This document shows positions 53,587-62,750 of a DNA stretch of 64,000 nucleotides, in pieces. The stretch spans positions 1 through 64,000 of the forward strand of contig NZ_SMKZ01000016.1 of NCBI RefSeq assembly GCF_004349065.1. The letters run 5' to 3'. Every line of letters begins with the position of its first letter. Position 1 is the stretch's first letter. The position numbers and the translations under genes were made by a program. The notes under the pieces are model-generated. The model ran no database searches and had not been told where the DNA came from. It saw only the letters and a list, made by a program, of their open reading frames with translations. Origin of the DNA: Jiangella asiatica (GTDB lineage Bacteria > Actinomycetota > Actinomycetes > Jiangellales > Jiangellaceae).

Positions 53587-56289
53587 TCAGTCGTCGGCGA
53601 CGAAGCAGTAAAGGTGGCCGTCCCACGCGCCGGTCAGCACGAGGTTCCCGGTGACCGCCGGCGAGCTGGCCACCCACGAGCCCAGCTCGAATCGCCACCG
53701 CACGGTGCCGTCGGCCGCGTCCAGGGCGTACAGGTGCCCGTCGTTGGCGCCGACGTACAGCGTCGAGCCCGACACCGCCGGCGACGACAGCAGCGCGGCC
53801 CCCAGCGCGCTGCGCCACCGCTCCGCCCCGGTGGCCAGGTCGAGAGCCGCGACCACGCCGCTGGGCAGGGAGGCGTACACCCTCGTCCCTGCCACCGCCG
53901 GCGCGGTGCCGTCCAGGTCGGCGAAGGCCAGCACGTCGGCCGGTCCGAGGTAGCGCCACAGCTCCGCGCCGGTGCGGGCGTCGAAGGCCTCGACGGCGTT
54001 CGGCCCCTTGGACACCGCGTCGCGGAACGTGGCCAGCACGACCCCGTCGGCGTACACGAGCGGGCCCTGGCCGAACTCCACCGGCCGGTCGCCCGGCGGG
54101 ACGGTGAGCGCGGCCGACCAGGCGTGCGTCCCGGTGGCCAGGTCGATCGCCCACGGCGCGTTCAGGCCGGGGTTGACGTAGATCCGGCCGTCGCCGACCG
54201 CGACCGCCTTGTTGTCGTTGACCAGGAAGAGGAACCCCCGCGTGTACCGCCACCGCACGGCGCCGGTGGCGACGTCGTGCGCGACGATCCAGCTCGACCC
54301 CATGCCGTCGGCGACCCGGTAGGTGCGGTAGGCGTGCAGCACCATGCCGGCGGCGACGGCCAGTGAGCTGTACGCGCACACGTACGCCAGCGGGTCGCCG
54401 GCGGCCGCGTCGTGCTCCCACAGCGGCGTGCCGGTCGCGGCGTCCAGGGCGCGCAGGCGGCCGCCGACCGACGTCGTGAACACCCGGCCGTCGTCGGCCG
54501 CGAGCGTCGCCTCCACCAGGCTGTCCGCGGGCGTACGCCAGCGGCGTTCGCCCGTGGCCAGGTCCACGGCGACGACACCGCAGTGCTCGGCGCCGTCCTC
54601 GTCGCGGACTCCGATGTAGGCGGTGTCCCCGGACACCACCGGCGACCCGGTCAGGATGGTGCCGCCGGTGCCGTGGCTCCAGGCCAGCCGCAGCGGCGGC
54701 GCCACCTCGTCGATCGCGTGGCCGCCGCGGGCCGGGCCACCGTGGAACATCGGCCACGGCGCACCGGGCGCCGGCTGCTGGACTCCGCCGGCCGCGACGA
54801 CGGTGAACTCCCCGCTTCGCTGCCAGCGCCGGCCGGTGTGATCGCGCACCTCAGCCGTCCACCGGTGTGTGCCGGGCTCGAGCGCGCGGAAGTTCTCACG
54901 TGCCGTCCAGGTCCACGGTCCGGCCGGCCGCAGCGGACGCCAGCGCTGCTCGCCGTCCAGCCGGTACCGGGCACCCTGGATGACGCTGGTGGTGTCGTAC
55001 GCGCTGATCTGCACGGTTCCGGCGCCCTGCGGGACGCGCGCACCCGGAGCCGGATGGACCAGGGTGAGCGCGCAGTCCACGCCGAACATGCGGTACGGCG
55101 CGCGGGCCGGGCCGTCGCCGACGTCGACCACCCGGAAGCCCAGCGGCGTCTGGTCCAGGCTGTAGTAGGACGACGTGCTGTTGACGTGCTTCGCGCCCGG
55201 GACGCTGCGGTCGTCGACCCGGTTCACGTGGGCGTGGCCGGAGAGCACGAGCGTCGTGTCGTACCCGCCCAGAAGGTCGAGGTAGGACTGCGCGACCGGC
55301 TCCGAGTCCGGGTAGTAGCGGCGGACCCAGTCGTCGAACTCCACGAACGGCGCGTGGAACATCACCACGACCTGCTTGCCGCCCCCGTTGCGGGCCAGGT
55401 CCCGCTCCAGCCAGGCCAGCTGGTCGGGCTGCCCGGCGCCGAGCATGTTGTCGAGCACCACGAAGTGCTGGCCGCCGTAGCCGAACGAGTACCACTCCGG
55501 GCCCAGCGACTGCCGGTACTGCTCGACGTTGCCGCCGTACGTCCACGGCGCCGTCCACCAGGCCAGCGGGTACTCGTGGTTGCCCAGGACCGGCCACACC
55601 GGCACCTGGCTGTCGCGGGTGCCGTCGCGGAAAGCGTCGAACTCCGTCGGCAGGCCCCACTCGGTGACGTCGCCGCTCACGCACAGGAACCGCGGCGCGT
55701 CGTCGGCGCCGGCGGCGTTGGCGACGATGCGGTTGAACTGGCCGATCTGCCCCCGCCACCGGCCCAGCGGGTCGCGGTCGAACGGGAAGCTCCCGGGCGT
55801 CGGGCGCACGTGCGGGTCGGACACGGCGAGGAACCGGAACGCCTGGTCGTCGGAATCGCGGTCCCGGCGCAGCGCGAGGTCCACCCGGATCTGCTCGCCG
55901 GCGCCGACCGAGACATGGCGGTAGAACCGCGGGATCATGTCCGCGTCCGGCGCGGCCGCCCAGCCGCTGGGGACGGTGACGAAGACGACGAGCCCGTCCC
56001 GCCGGGTGGTGTCGACGGTGAGCTCGAACCTCCCGGTCGCGTCCGTGACAGCGACGTCCTGCCCGTCGGACACGGTCACGCCGGCCAGCCGGCGCTCGCC
56101 CGGGTCGAGCAGGTCGTTGCCGTTGCGGTCGTCGAAGACGTGGCCCCACACCACGGCCTGGTTCGGCGCCAGGTCGGCCGTGCGCTCCGTCGCGGTCGCG
56201 TGCCCCGACATCACTCCGCCGAGGGTCGCGGACACGCCCGCGAGGCTCGTCGCCTGGAGAAAACGTCGCCTGTCCATGCCAGCGTCCAT
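53587..56289 (-). CDS. Tat-exported metallophosphoesterase fused to a PQQ-like beta-propeller
   Basis: A 900-residue protein. The twin-arginine signal MDRRRFLQATSLAG follows a short leader from ATG 56289 (AGGGA site). An SpaA/CNA-B-like sandwich lies at about 43-140 (VFDDRNGNDLLDPGERRLAGVTV). The calcineurin-like phosphoesterase at about 150-390 has VSDPHVR, CVSGDVTEWG, VLGNHEYP and SGHAHVNRV. After a linker sandwich, residues about 510-900 form a PQQ/BamB-like propeller with repeated A-(L/V)-D-x-A-T-G-x-x-x-W motifs. Phosphoesterase and propeller in one chain is unusual. First gene of the GH67/GH172 operon, so it may free phosphate from, or bind to, a cell-wall glycan. It could be a phosphodiesterase. 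Confidence 0.85.
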   Translation of the reverse strand: MDAGMDRRRFLQATSLAGVSATLGGVMSGHATATERTADLAPNQAVVWGHVFDDRNGNDLLDPGERRLAGVTVSDGQDVAVTDATGRFELTVDTTRRDGLVVFVTVPSGWAAAPDADMIPRFYRHVSVGAGEQIRVDLALRRDRDSDDQAFRFLAVSDPHVRPTPGSFPFDRDPLGRWRGQIGQFNRIVANAAGADDAPRFLCVSGDVTEWGLPTEFDAFRDGTRDSQVPVWPVLGNHEYPLAWWTAPWTYGGNVEQYRQSLGPEWYSFGYGGQHFVVLDNMLGAGQPDQLAWLERDLARNGGGKQVVVMFHAPFVEFDDWVRRYYPDSEPVAQSYLDLLGGYDTTLVLSGHAHVNRVDDRSVPGAKHVNSTSSYYSLDQTPLGFRVVDVGDGPARAPYRMFGVDCALTLVHPAPGARVPQGAGTVQISAYDTTSVIQGARYRLDGEQRWRPLRPAGPWTWTARENFRALEPGTHRWTAEVRDHTGRRWQRSGEFTVVAAGGVQQPAPGAPWPMFHGGPARGGHAIDEVAPPLRLAWSHGTGGTILTGSPVVSGDTAYIGVRDEDGAEHCGVVAVDLATGERRWRTPADSLVEATLAADDGRVFTTSVGGRLRALDAATGTPLWEHDAAAGDPLAYVCAYSSLAVAAGMVLHAYRTYRVADGMGSSWIVAHDVATGAVRWRYTRGFLFLVNDNKAVAVGDGRIYVNPGLNAPWAIDLATGTHAWSAALTVPPGDRPVEFGQGPLVYADGVVLATFRDAVSKGPNAVEAFDARTGAELWRYLGPADVLAFADLDGTAPAVAGTRVYASLPSGVVAALDLATGAERWRSALGAALLSSPAVSGSTLYVGANDGHLYALDAADGTVRWRFELGSWVASSPAVTGNLVLTGAWDGHLYCFVADD

Positions 56290-56316
56290 CAGGATTCCCT
56301 TCGAAGGGGAGGCGGC

Positions 56317-56349
56317 ATGTGGACTAGTATGGCAGTATTCATGCCACAT
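56317..56349. promoter_or_regulatory. Inverted repeats in the divergent promoter
   Basis: TGGCA-GTATTCA-TGCCA (56330-56346) is nested in a wider ATGTGG (56317-56322) / CCACAT (56344-56349) pair, in the 79-base gap between two divergent operons. The surrounding ACTAGTATGGCAGTATTC is the only AT-rich stretch nearby. Confidence 0.4.
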
Positions 56350-56368
56350 CGCCTAGGGGGTGTGACCC

Positions 56369-57559
56369 GTGGATGTGGGTTCGCGTGCGGCCGCAGCCGG
56401 CGGCACAACCCTCACGCCCCCTGTCGCCGCAGCCTGTGAGGCCACTGCCATGACCTTCGTCCAGGAACCGTCCCAACCCCTTCGTGTCGCCGTCGTGGGG
56501 ACGGGCCAGATCGCCCGCTTCGCCCACCTGCCCGCCGTGCGGAGCGTGGGCGCGCAGCTGGAGCTGGTGGCCGCCGTCGACGTCGACGAGAGCGTGGCCA
56601 AGGAGTTCGCGACGAGCTTCGGCGCGGGTGCAGCCTTCACCGACGTGGCGACGATGCTCGACGCCGTCCGGCCGGACCTGGTTCTCGTCTGCACTCCCCC
56701 GGCGTGGCACGCCGAGGTCGTCGTCGCGACGGTGCGGGCTGGAGCGTGGGCGTTCTGCGAGAAGCCGCCAACGGCATCGCTGGCCGAGCTGGACCGCATC
56801 GCCGCGGCCGAAGCCGCGGGCGGCGGCCGGGCGGAGTTCGTCTTCCAGTGGCGCACCGGCTCCGCCGCCGAACACGTGCGCCGACTGATCGCCGACGGGA
56901 CACTCGGCCGGGCACTGGTGGCCATGGTGTCGACGACGTGGTATCGCGACGCGGCCTACTACGAGGCGCCGTGGCGGGGTCGCTGGGAGACCGAGATCGG
57001 CGGCGCCACCGCCGGGCAGGGCATCCACGCCATTGATCTGCTGCTGTCGCTGCTCGGGCCGTGGCGGACGGTCACCGCGGTGGCCGACACTCTGGAGCGC
57101 GCCATCGAGGTCGAGGACACCTCGATGGCCATCGTCCGGTTCGAGTCCGGCGCGCTGGCCAGCCTGGTCACGAGCGTGCTGTGCCCGCGGGAGGACAGCG
57201 CCGTGCGGATCGACCTGCAGGACGCCACCGTCGAGCTGCGCCAGCACAGTGGCGACGGCAGCGGCTGGACGGTGGTCCCCCGCCCCGGCCTCGGCGACGA
57301 CCGGCTGGCCGCGGCCGGCCCGGTACCGCACGACGTCCCCGCCAGCCACGGCAGCCAGCTGCGCCGGCTGGTCGACGACCTGCGCGCCGGGCGCGCGCCG
57401 GCCACCGGGGTGGGACAGGTCCGCCCGACGGTGGAACTGCTCGCCGCGCTGTACAAATCCGCCGCCAGCGGCCGCCCCGTCCGGGCTGGGGAGATCGGGC
57501 CGGACGACCCGTACTACGCCTCCATGCACGGCGGCCGCGGCACCGTCAGCACCGGATGA
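56369..57559 (+). CDS. Gfo/Idh/MocA-family sugar oxidoreductase
   Basis: A 396-residue protein with an N-terminal NAD(P) fold (VAVVGTGQIARFAHLPAVRSV) and the family EKP motif in AFCEKPPTASLAELDRI. A catalytic-domain region has GGATAGQGIHAIDLLLSLLG with His near the usual catalytic position. About 27 residues before the Rossmann strand are Ala/Thr-rich and could be spurious. GTG 56369 has a strong AGGGGG site; ATG 56450 (MTFVQEPSQP) would give the standard domain start. It oxidises or reduces a sugar or cyclitol with NAD(P)(H). Confidence 0.87.
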   Translation: MDVGSRAAAAGGTTLTPPVAAACEATAMTFVQEPSQPLRVAVVGTGQIARFAHLPAVRSVGAQLELVAAVDVDESVAKEFATSFGAGAAFTDVATMLDAVRPDLVLVCTPPAWHAEVVVATVRAGAWAFCEKPPTASLAELDRIAAAEAAGGGRAEFVFQWRTGSAAEHVRRLIADGTLGRALVAMVSTTWYRDAAYYEAPWRGRWETEIGGATAGQGIHAIDLLLSLLGPWRTVTAVADTLERAIEVEDTSMAIVRFESGALASLVTSVLCPREDSAVRIDLQDATVELRQHSGDGSGWTVVPRPGLGDDRLAAAGPVPHDVPASHGSQLRRLVDDLRAGRAPATGVGQVRPTVELLAALYKSAASGRPVRAGEIGPDDPYYASMHGGRGTVSTG

Positions 57560-57592
57560 CCGAGGACCCCACCGCACAGAAGGGTGACCACC

Positions 57593-58615
57593 ATGAACGC
57601 CGACCAGACCCCGCCGAGCCGGCGCACCAGTCGCCGGCGGTTCCTGCAGACCGCCGGCGCCGGGCTCGTGCTCGCCGGCACCCCCTCGCTGGCCCGGGCC
57701 ACCGAGTCCCAGGTCGTGTTCTTCGACGACTTCACGTCGGCCGCGACGATCGACGTCGGCGCCACCGATGCGCCGGGCTACAACTGGTATCCGCGCAAGT
57801 GGTTCCGGACCACGGCGACCCGGCCGGAGAACATCAGTGTCAGCGACTCGGTCCTCACCCTCGGCGGCAACGGCGGCGAGTCGGACCTGACCAGGCTGTC
57901 GACCGCGATCGCCGTCGACACCAGCCCCTACGCCCGCGGGACCGTCTTCCACGGCGGCTACTTCGAGGCCCGCATCGCCTTCGACCATGCCGAACGCCCG
58001 CCGACAGCCGGCGCCAACCCCGCGTTCTGGTCGATGGCCATCGAGCACGTCGCCCACCAGTACGTCGGCACGTTCTACACGCAGTGGCCCGGGCAGGCGG
58101 CCGGCTACTCGCACTACATCGAGCTCGACTTCATGGAGCACTTCAGCGATCCGCGGCAGAGCTACGTCTGCACGGTCCACGACTGGTCCGGCCCATACGC
58201 CACGCCGCCGGGCAGCGACGACGACCCGTTCTGGTGGTACGACATCGCCAACGGCAACAACATCGTCCAGGTCGGCCCGGTCGACTGGAGCGAGTTCCAC
58301 ACCTACAGCTGCTACTGGGCGCCGCAGAACGGCAGCACGCCCGGGCACGTGCAGTGGTTCTTCGACGGCCTCGCCGGCCCGACCACCAACGTCTACTGGG
58401 CCGGCCCGATCGGCGCGCCGCCACTGCCGGGACAGGCCCCGGAGCCTGGCACCCCCGCGCACACGAGCTTCACGCCCGACACGCCGGCCGAAGCCGACCG
58501 GACGTTCGCGATCCTCGACCAGCAGCGCATCGCCCTCACGCTCACGACCGACCCCGGTTTCCCGATGTACGTCGACTGGGTCCGCGTCTCCGACAGCACC
58601 GTCGAGGTCCTGTAG
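57593..58615 (+). CDS. Tat-exported GH16-like concanavalin-fold protein
   Basis: A 340-residue protein with a twin-arginine signal (SRRRFLQTAGAGLVLAG) and a single jelly-roll. The GH16-type catalytic pattern is at Glu177, Asp179 and Glu182 in YIELDFMEHF, with NPAFWSMAIEH before it. It differs from the two GH16-like proteins at 7407-9365: export route, a long aromatic insert (DDDPFWWYDIANGNN), and no close similarity outside the motif. ATG 57593 (MNADQ) follows AGAAGGGTGA. It ends 4 bases from the convergent GH3 gene. Specificity unknown. Confidence 0.82.
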   Translation: MNADQTPPSRRTSRRRFLQTAGAGLVLAGTPSLARATESQVVFFDDFTSAATIDVGATDAPGYNWYPRKWFRTTATRPENISVSDSVLTLGGNGGESDLTRLSTAIAVDTSPYARGTVFHGGYFEARIAFDHAERPPTAGANPAFWSMAIEHVAHQYVGTFYTQWPGQAAGYSHYIELDFMEHFSDPRQSYVCTVHDWSGPYATPPGSDDDPFWWYDIANGNNIVQVGPVDWSEFHTYSCYWAPQNGSTPGHVQWFFDGLAGPTTNVYWAGPIGAPPLPGQAPEPGTPAHTSFTPDTPAEADRTFAILDQQRIALTLTTDPGFPMYVDWVRVSDSTVEVL

Positions 58616-58619
58616 CGGC

Positions 58620-60803
58620 TCACGGCAGGTCGAAGCGAGCCTCGTTCGTGGTGGTGCTGTCGCCGCCCACCATGACCGCGAACTCGCCGGGCTCGACAAC
58701 TCGCTCGCCGGCGGCGTTCCAGAACGCCAGGTCGTCCCGGCTGAGCGTGAACACGACGCGGCGTGCCTCGCCGGCGCGCAGTGTCACCCGACGGAACGCC
58801 TTGAGCTGGCGCATCGGCCGCTTCAGCGAGGCGACCAGGTCCCGGAGGTAGAGCTGGGCGACCTCGACGCCGTCGCGGTCCCCGGTGTTGGTGACCTCCA
58901 CCGTGACCGTGACGTCCTGGCCGACCTCCACGCCGACCTCCCCGTACTCGAACGTCGTGTACGACAGCCCGTGCCCGAACGGGAACCGCGGCGCCACCGG
59001 CGTGTTCACGTACCGGCCCCGCTCGTCGCGGCCGGTGTGCATGTAGTCGTAGGTGGACGGCAGCTGGGCGGTCGCCGCCGGCCACTGCACGGGCAGCTTC
59101 CCGCTCGGTGCCACGTCGCCGAAGAGCACGTCGGCCAGTGCGCTGCCACCCTCCTCCCCCGGGTTCCACGCCGCCACGGCGGCCGCGACATGGTCGAACG
59201 CCCACTCCATCGTGTTCGGCCGGCCGCCGATGTGCACCAGGACCACCGGCGTCCCGGTGGCGTGGACGGCGCGGATCAGCTCGTCCTGCCGCCCGGTCAG
59301 GTCCAGCTCGCCGGCGTCGCGGATCTCGCCGCTGGTGGCGGCGGACCCGCCGACCACGACGACGGCGACGTCCGCGCGCGCGGCGATCCGGGCCGCCGCG
59401 GCGATGCCGGCGTCGTCCGGCGGCTGGTCGACCACGGGGCACCCCTCGGTGTACAGCACGGCGGTTCCCGTACCGGCCCGTGCGCCGATGCCGGCCAGCG
59501 GGGTGACCAGGTCGGGGTTGCGGCCGCTGTAGTCGCCGGTCTCGGCCACGCCGGCGTTGGGCCCGATGACGGCGATGGTGCCCAGGTCCGCTCGCAGTGG
59601 CAGCGTGCCGTCGTTCTGGAGCAGGACGACGGACTGCCGGGCCGCCTCGCGTGCCAGGGCCCGGTGCTCGGGGCTGTCGCAGACGGCGTCGGCGGTGGTG
59701 GCATCGACGTAGGGGTCCTCGAACAGGCCCAGCTCCACCTTGGTGCGCAGCACCCGGCGCACCGCCCGGTCCAGGACCTCCTCGTCGAGGACGCCGGCAC
59801 GCACCGCGTCGACGACCGGCGGGCCCAGCGCGCTGGCGAAGCTCTGGTCGACCCCCGCGCGCAGCGCCTGGACGGCCGCGTCGGCGGTGTCGGCGGCCAC
59901 GGCGTGCGCGGTGTGCAGGAAGCCGATCGCGCCCATGTCCTCGATCACGAACCCGCCGAAGCCCCACTCGTCGCGCAGGATCTCGGTGAGCAGCTCGTGG
60001 GAGGCGTTGCAGGGGACGTAGCACCAGTCGCTGTAGGCCGCCATGACGCCGCCGGCGCCGGCCTCGCGGACGGCCGCCTCGAACGGCGGCAGCGCGAACT
60101 CGCGCAGGAACTCCCGCCCGTGGCCCGACGGCGCGCTGTCCCGGCCGCCCTGCGGCGCGCCGTGCCCGGCGAAGTGCTTCACGGTGGCGACGAGGCCGGG
60201 CCCCGCGCCGTCGCCGCCCTGCAGGCCGCGCACCATCGCCACGCCGAGCCGGGACACCAGGAACGGGTCCTCGCCGTAGGTCTCCTCCAGGCGGCCCCAC
60301 CGCGGGTCGCGGCACACGTCCAGCACCGGGGACAGTCCGACATGGGTGCCGACGGCGCGTGCCTCGCGCGCCGTCGCCAACCCGACCTGTTCCAGCAACT
60401 CCGGGTTCCAGCTCGCCGCCAGCCCGATGGCCTGCGGAAACACCGTCGTACCCGCGGGACCGACCAGCCCGTGCAGCGTCTCGCCGATGAACAGCGCCGG
60501 GATGCCCAGCCGGGTGTGCTCGGCCAGGTACCGCTGGACGGCGTTCGAGCTCTCCGCGTAGGCATGTGGCGAGGCGTCGTCCTGGCGCTGCGACAGCGAG
60601 CCATGTCCGTCCGGTCCGAGGTTCGCCGCGGCGGTAGCCGGGTCGAACCGCCCGTCGCGCAGGAAGCTCTCGCCGTCGCCCCAGGACCGGTCGAGCATCT
60701 GCAGCTGCTGGCCCTTCTCGGCCGGCGTCATCCGGGCCAGCAGGTCGTCGACCCGTTCGGCCGGCTTCGCGGCAGGGTCGCGGTACAGGGGGAGGTCACT
60801 CAT
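58620..60803 (-). CDS. GH3 family beta-glycosidase (glucosidase/xylosidase type)
   Basis: A 727-residue GH3 enzyme: N-terminal TIM barrel (RLGIPALFIGETLHGLVG, SWNPELLEQVGLATAREARAVG, PRWGRLEETYGEDPFLVSRLG, KHFAGHG at 209-215). The nucleophile Asp289 lies in GFVIEDMGAI, where many members have SDW. An alpha/beta sandwich (VAVVVVGGSAATSGE) and a C-terminal fibronectin-III-like domain (GYT-type LSRDDLAFWNAAGERVVEPGEFAVMVG) follow. There is no signal peptide, so it would act on imported oligosaccharides. It lies 9 bases downstream of the fusion gene and is third of the minus-strand operon. Confidence 0.92.
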   Translation of the reverse strand: MSDLPLYRDPAAKPAERVDDLLARMTPAEKGQQLQMLDRSWGDGESFLRDGRFDPATAAANLGPDGHGSLSQRQDDASPHAYAESSNAVQRYLAEHTRLGIPALFIGETLHGLVGPAGTTVFPQAIGLAASWNPELLEQVGLATAREARAVGTHVGLSPVLDVCRDPRWGRLEETYGEDPFLVSRLGVAMVRGLQGGDGAGPGLVATVKHFAGHGAPQGGRDSAPSGHGREFLREFALPPFEAAVREAGAGGVMAAYSDWCYVPCNASHELLTEILRDEWGFGGFVIEDMGAIGFLHTAHAVAADTADAAVQALRAGVDQSFASALGPPVVDAVRAGVLDEEVLDRAVRRVLRTKVELGLFEDPYVDATTADAVCDSPEHRALAREAARQSVVLLQNDGTLPLRADLGTIAVIGPNAGVAETGDYSGRNPDLVTPLAGIGARAGTGTAVLYTEGCPVVDQPPDDAGIAAAARIAARADVAVVVVGGSAATSGEIRDAGELDLTGRQDELIRAVHATGTPVVLVHIGGRPNTMEWAFDHVAAAVAAWNPGEEGGSALADVLFGDVAPSGKLPVQWPAATAQLPSTYDYMHTGRDERGRYVNTPVAPRFPFGHGLSYTTFEYGEVGVEVGQDVTVTVEVTNTGDRDGVEVAQLYLRDLVASLKRPMRQLKAFRRVTLRAGEARRVVFTLSRDDLAFWNAAGERVVEPGEFAVMVGGDSTTTNEARFDLP

Positions 60804-60812
60804 CGTCGGTTC

Positions 60813-62750
60813 TCAGCTCTCGTTCGGGGTCAGGTCGACGGCGCAGCGGAAGCCGACGGTGGAACAGCGGTCCAGCTCGGGCCAGGACAAGATGAACTTG
60901 ACGGTGAACTGCGGCGGCCGCGGACCACCGTCCACGTACCAGACCGAGCCGTACGCGGTGAAGTCGGCGCCGCCCTTGAGCAGGCAGAATCTCGTGTGCC
61001 CGTCGGAGTGCACGCTCTCGGTCCACTCCCACACCCGGGCGTTGCCGTACCCGGCGGCACCGGTCTCGAGGGCGTGCTGCCACTCGTGCTCGGTCGGCAG
61101 CCGCCGCCCGGCCCAGCGGGCGTAGGCCCGCGCGTCGGCCAGGTCGACGTTCACCACCGGGAGGTGCTCGATGCCCGGCGCAGGTCCGCCGTCCGGCCAG
61201 TGCCGGAGGAATCCGCCGGGGTCGTCGGGCCGGTAGCCGGTGGCGGCGACGAACGCGGCGAACTCGGCGTTGGTGACCGGGGCGGCGTCGATCGCGTAGG
61301 CGCCGAGCACGGCGTGCACGACCTCCCGCACCGGGTGGTGGAACCGCGGCGCATGGTCGTCAAGCACCGGCGCGCCCTCGTACGTCCCGCACTCACGCAG
61401 TCGGAAGACGACGTCGAGGTCGCGCTCCACCCCGGCGACGGCGGCCATCGCGGCCGGCGCCGAGGTCGCCGCGGCCGGTGCGACCGGCAACCGCCCGATC
61501 GACGGCGTCGCGGTCGCGATCGTCCGGGCCACCGGCGCCGCCCCGTCCGGTGACGCGGCCAGCAGCGGGGTGACCCGCCGTGCCCAGGCGTCGGCATCGG
61601 CGACGACGACGCACGCCAGCCCGCGCGGCGGGAGCGGCCCGTCCAGCGTGACGGTGTCACCGTCGCCCGGCAGCTCACGGCCCGACACCAGCTCCGCGGA
61701 CCGCAGGCCCGGCTCGGCGGCCAGGGACAGCAGCGGCCCCGTCGCCTCGTCCGTCGACCGGTTGACGACCGTCCACAGCCGCACATCGTCGCCGTCCCAC
61801 CGGCTCGCGTACACGCCGTCGGCGAGCGTGTCGACGAGCGGCGTCCACTCCCCGGTCGTGAACAGGTCGGCGAAGGCGCGCTGCAGCGGGACGATGGCGC
61901 GCAGCAGGGCACGGTCACGCTCGGACCAGCCGTTCCACGTGCCGAAGACGTTCTCCCACACCAGCACGCCGGCGCCGTTCATCCAGGCGGCGTGCACCTC
62001 GTCGGAGTGGTCGCGGTCCCACCGGTGGATCAGGTGATGCTGGTGGCCGCGCTCGACCCAGCGGTTGCGCAGCACGGCCGGCGCGGTCTCGCCGACGTCG
62101 AACCACTGACCCCAGGACATGTGGTGGTCGTGCAAGTGCTCCAGCGGCAGGTGCCCCTCGGCCTCGAACACGACGCCGTCACGGCGGGCGTCGACCGCGG
62201 CGCGCAGCTCCCGACCCTGGTTCATCGTGTCCAGGAAGACGCCATCGGCGTCGACCGTGGCGATCAGGTCGGCCAGTGCCTCAGCGTCACCGACCAGTTC
62301 CCGGCGGGTCCCGACGTCCCACGGGTTGTAGTCGAGGAACACCCGCACGCCATGCCCGTGCAGCTCGTCGACGAGGCGGCGCAGGCCCGGCAGGCCGCCG
62401 GGGACCTGGCGGTAGAAGTCGAACTGGTTGCGCTCGTCCACGCCGATGCGCGGGTAGGCGTGCCACAGGACGACGGCGTCGTAGCCGCCGAACTGCTCCA
62501 CGCCGCGGCGCAGGTACGACTCGACGGTGAACGAGCGGATCGCCGGATCGTGGAACTCCTCGTCCCACAGCATCACCATCGCGCACGAGTAGCACGAGCG
62601 CGTCCAGGCGAACTCCGGGCGCTGGTAGCGCCTGGACTCCAGGTCCAGCTCGCGCCGCACCGACTCGCGCCACCGCCGCAGCTCCGCCCGCCAGGCGGCG
62701 GCGTCGTCGGGCGGATCCGGCGCGTGGATGACCCCGAAGCCGAACCTCAC
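60813..62750 (-). CDS. TIM-barrel glycosidase-like protein fused to an FGE-sulfatase-type domain
   Basis: A 645-residue protein from GTG 62750, which overlaps the stop of the propeller gene (GTGA). Residues about 1-400 form a TIM barrel reminiscent of GH31/GH36-type enzymes (VRVFLDYNPWDVGTRREL, DADGVFLDTMNQG, VFEAEGHLP). A beta domain covers about 400-460. Residues about 475-645 match the FGE-sulfatase (formylglycine-generating-enzyme) fold: VTNAEFAAFVAATGY, VVNVDLADARAYARWAGRRLPTEHEWQHAL, VWEWTES, CSTVGFRCAVD. The position of the two active-site cysteines reads GGADFTAYGSVWY, with none. No signal peptide is seen. Confidence 0.8.
   Translation of the reverse strand: MRFGFGVIHAPDPPDDAAAWRAELRRWRESVRRELDLESRRYQRPEFAWTRSCYSCAMVMLWDEEFHDPAIRSFTVESYLRRGVEQFGGYDAVVLWHAYPRIGVDERNQFDFYRQVPGGLPGLRRLVDELHGHGVRVFLDYNPWDVGTRRELVGDAEALADLIATVDADGVFLDTMNQGRELRAAVDARRDGVVFEAEGHLPLEHLHDHHMSWGQWFDVGETAPAVLRNRWVERGHQHHLIHRWDRDHSDEVHAAWMNGAGVLVWENVFGTWNGWSERDRALLRAIVPLQRAFADLFTTGEWTPLVDTLADGVYASRWDGDDVRLWTVVNRSTDEATGPLLSLAAEPGLRSAELVSGRELPGDGDTVTLDGPLPPRGLACVVVADADAWARRVTPLLAASPDGAAPVARTIATATPSIGRLPVAPAAATSAPAAMAAVAGVERDLDVVFRLRECGTYEGAPVLDDHAPRFHHPVREVVHAVLGAYAIDAAPVTNAEFAAFVAATGYRPDDPGGFLRHWPDGGPAPGIEHLPVVNVDLADARAYARWAGRRLPTEHEWQHALETGAAGYGNARVWEWTESVHSDGHTRFCLLKGGADFTAYGSVWYVDGGPRPPQFTVKFILSWPELDRCSTVGFRCAVDLTPNES

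Noticed and set aside
53587-54780. The propeller as evidence of a PQQ-dependent dehydrogenase
   Set aside because: The repeats match BamB-type scaffolds as well as quinoproteins; no vicinal Cys pair or metal-binding pattern of PQQ enzymes was seen.
60813-61330. The FGE-like domain as the maturation enzyme for the two sulfatases
   Set aside because: The two active-site cysteines expected after the GG pair are absent, and the domain is fused to a barrel.
57987-61553. A 1188-residue plus-strand open frame
   Set aside because: Arg/Ala/Gly-rich translation with no domain; it is the antisense shadow of the GH3 gene and parts of its neighbours, caused by high GC.
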